Positions 61,994-64,000 of a stretch of DNA of 64,000 bases are shown here, one piece after another; positions within the stretch are counted from its first letter, which is position 1; each line of letters opens with the position of its first letter. The position numbers and the translations under genes were made by a program. The notes under the pieces are model-generated. The model was given only the letters and a program-made list of their open reading frames with translations. It was not told the DNA's origin and searched no databases. The DNA is from Strongylocentrotus droebachiensis. Lineage: Eukaryota; Echinodermata; Echinoidea; Camarodonta; Strongylocentrotidae. The DNA is taken from contig JAVYIG010000401.1 of the NCBI GenBank assembly GCA_035222895.1, forward strand, positions 1 through 64,000, read 5' to 3'.

Positions 61994-63185
61994 GTAAGTA
62001 CCCTACCTGCAAGACATTCTGCATTGCATTCATGTTTTTTCCTGACCAGCGGAGGGGGAATGTGTTTTCCCTTAATCTGTTACATACAGAAACCAATGGT
62101 CCCTGTATTAAACCTATGGGACTTGGACAATGCAGGGGTCAACAGGTTAATGAGAGACTATAGGAAGCATTTAAACAATCTCAGATACTGTCAGCACTCG
62201 GGTGTTTTCACTATATATGTAGATCTGCAATATAATCCCTAGAAAGAGTCTTTGACAAAACATATTCACTGGTTGCCATCTTCATACACTCCCTGTTCTG
62301 TACTACATTGTGCAGTGAAAATATTCTGAAAAACAAAGTCTGGAAGTCATAGAATTTGATTTGTTTACCAAAGTGCTTAGCGGCAGACTCGGCCTTTGTG
62401 ATTACAAACCAACCCTAATTTCTCTTTACACACGAGATATGAGCCATACATGCCTGTATAACATTCATGGTAGATGATTTTACACAAAGAATAGAGTTGC
62501 AATTCTGCTTTTTTCAGACTTTAAAAAAATTTCATTCAAATTATTTTTTGTGCTCAATGTTGTGTGAATAATAGATTTTTCATAACAATTCAAAGAACAT
62601 ACATGTAGCGTGAATGAAGACAATTTCTCATGTGTATTTTGCACATTTTAAACTAATTTTATAATATTTTTTTCATCACCATCATTGCTTTTAGTGTATG
62701 CTTATCGTGAGTTCAGGAAATGGATTGCAATTCATAAAAAGTAATAACTTCTTTATAATCATGAAGATTTCAGTAGTCATGGCTAAACTCATTATGGGAA
62801 CCAGATGCCTTCTGTATTAGAGCCTACATGTAGATAGGAATATTAAAGTGAATTCAGGATTTATATATATAAATTTATTTGGTTGACATAACCAGAACTC
62901 AAGATTATCTTTAATCTAGCTACGTGTACAAAGTATGTTTATTTTGAAGTGGATCTGAATCACGTACATAGCAGGACTAACTTAAACAGAATTTCGTTCC
63001 TAATTCATTGGTAGCATTGATATTATAATTTATTTGTTAAATATTGTCATTCTTTGTGTCTTTTGTTGAATAATGATTAAGATTCTTACTTTTATGTTAA
63101 TATGTTGGCAGTATTTCAGGTGTGACAATGTTTGAGGGTGCACACATGCTTTGTTACAGCTCAGAATCATGACCCTGTCCAGGGA

Positions 63186-63331
63186 CCCGTTTCACAAAGC
63201 CTTTTTTCAATGACAAATTACTAAAATCAGTGACAAATCTGCTGATAACCAATCAGAAGCAAGGATTTCAGTAGCTTATAACTGAAACTGTCATTTGTCA
63301 CTGATTAATTTTGTGAACCCCCCCCCCCCCC
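63186..63331. mobile_element. Short MITE with GGACCCGTTTCACAAAG termini
   Basis: The left part (GGGACCCGTTTCACAAAGCC, AATGACAAATTACTAAAATC) pairs with the right part (CTGTCATTTGTCACTGATTA, TTTTGTGAACCCCC). A poly-C run of 14 sits at the right end (63319-63332). It lies in intron 3 of tetraspanin 2; otherwise 61994-64000 shows no exon that I can support. Confidence 0.6.
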
Positions 63332-64000
63332 TGCTGCACTTCTCTTACAATATCCATGTACATGTAGTTCCATCAGCAATTTCTTGATATTCATTGGCAG
63401 AGCTAACAAAAATATTTCTCCTGAAGGAGTAGCATTGTTTACATAAATCTTATTGGTACCATGTTTTACATGCATCCAAAGTATTTTTGAAGAAAGAAAA
63501 AGAGTTGACTGTTTAACGTCTCAAACCTCGAACTTCTGAGATGTACACACATTCAACTGTATGCAAAATATTAACAACAAGATAAACTGAATAAATATTT
63601 CTGGCAATGATAACCGTGGAATAGAATCTGGTTTCCATGGCTACTAGACTTGCTAATTTTATTGGAATTACACAATTACTTGAATCTCCAATTAATCAAC
63701 GCTACATGTGAATGTATAGCCTTTAATAACACTCCTCACCACCACACATCTTCCAGCATTCTTTGATCAGAGCATGATTTTCAAGTTTTCATAGATTCAT
63801 GCACGTCCACCAAAGCTCGATATACATGTATGTTGATCTGGCTCATACCTACTCCATTTTCATTCAACTTGCTGCATTATGATTTCTCTTGTATGTTACT
63901 CTTACTAACTCTGATGGTTCCATCCATGTACCTGTATGTAATCTATTTTACAATGTTTTTTGCAGTTGCTACATGTACTGTAACTTGTTTAACTATCCTG

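Noticed and set aside
1-64000. CRISPR arrays, operons, ribosome binding sites, phage genes
   Set aside because: The window is eukaryotic: spliced genes, polyadenylation signals and animal retroelements; no spaced direct-repeat array of CRISPR type is present.

Overview
This window is animal nuclear DNA, most likely from an echinoderm and probably a sea urchin. Genes are split by GT-AG introns, coding density is low, and there are many LINE, SINE and MITE remnants, long poly-C/poly-G tracts, and TACATGTA-rich intron DNA. The species call rests on general resemblance and is moderate.

Layout. (1) 0.3-15.4 kb holds two convergent multi-exon genes whose stop codons lie 27 bp apart. On + is a 6-exon RecQ-like helicase (518-5988) with a one-base frameshift inside Walker A. 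On - is an intact 13-exon gene (15242-6016, 1104 codons) with an N-terminal Cys-pair zinc finger, a DUF6589-like domain (resembling transposases only by inference) and tandem PHD fingers inserted within that domain. The pair has a host-like promoter motif cluster at each outer end and looks like a mobile or domesticated two-gene cassette. It is the strongest candidate here for an undescribed system. (2) 15.4-21.4 kb is intergenic, with a perfect 48-bp-arm hairpin, a LINE 3' fragment and a dispersed repeat. (3) 21.4-33 kb carries a 10-exon + strand gene for a disordered, coiled-coil protein of 1164 residues, probably a CCDC14-like centriolar-satellite protein. Its introns hold a PIF/Harbinger-type MITE and tRNA-derived SINEs. 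(4) 33-38.3 kb is intergenic, with two palindromes and microsatellites. (5) 38.3-44.3 kb is a complete 6-exon tetraspanin gene (243 aa). (6) 44.3-51 kb is intergenic: a LINE fragment, an inverted repeat partner, and a nested element with CCCGGGG-type termini. (7) From 51.0 kb to the right edge are the first three exons of a second, tandemly duplicated tetraspanin. Its 9.8-kb first intron holds an antisense, broken APE/RT LINE and several MITEs.

Functionally, the tetraspanins are ordinary membrane-scaffold paralogues in tandem, and the CCDC14-like gene is a host gene. If the two-gene cassette is a mobile unit, the helicase and the DUF6589/PHD protein would be its enzymatic and chromatin-reading or DNA-processing parts. 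That is inference from domain content and layout. Exons were assigned by hand from reading frame, splice-site motifs and codon phase. All exon junctions listed for the - strand gene, the coiled-coil gene and both tetraspanins agree in phase.
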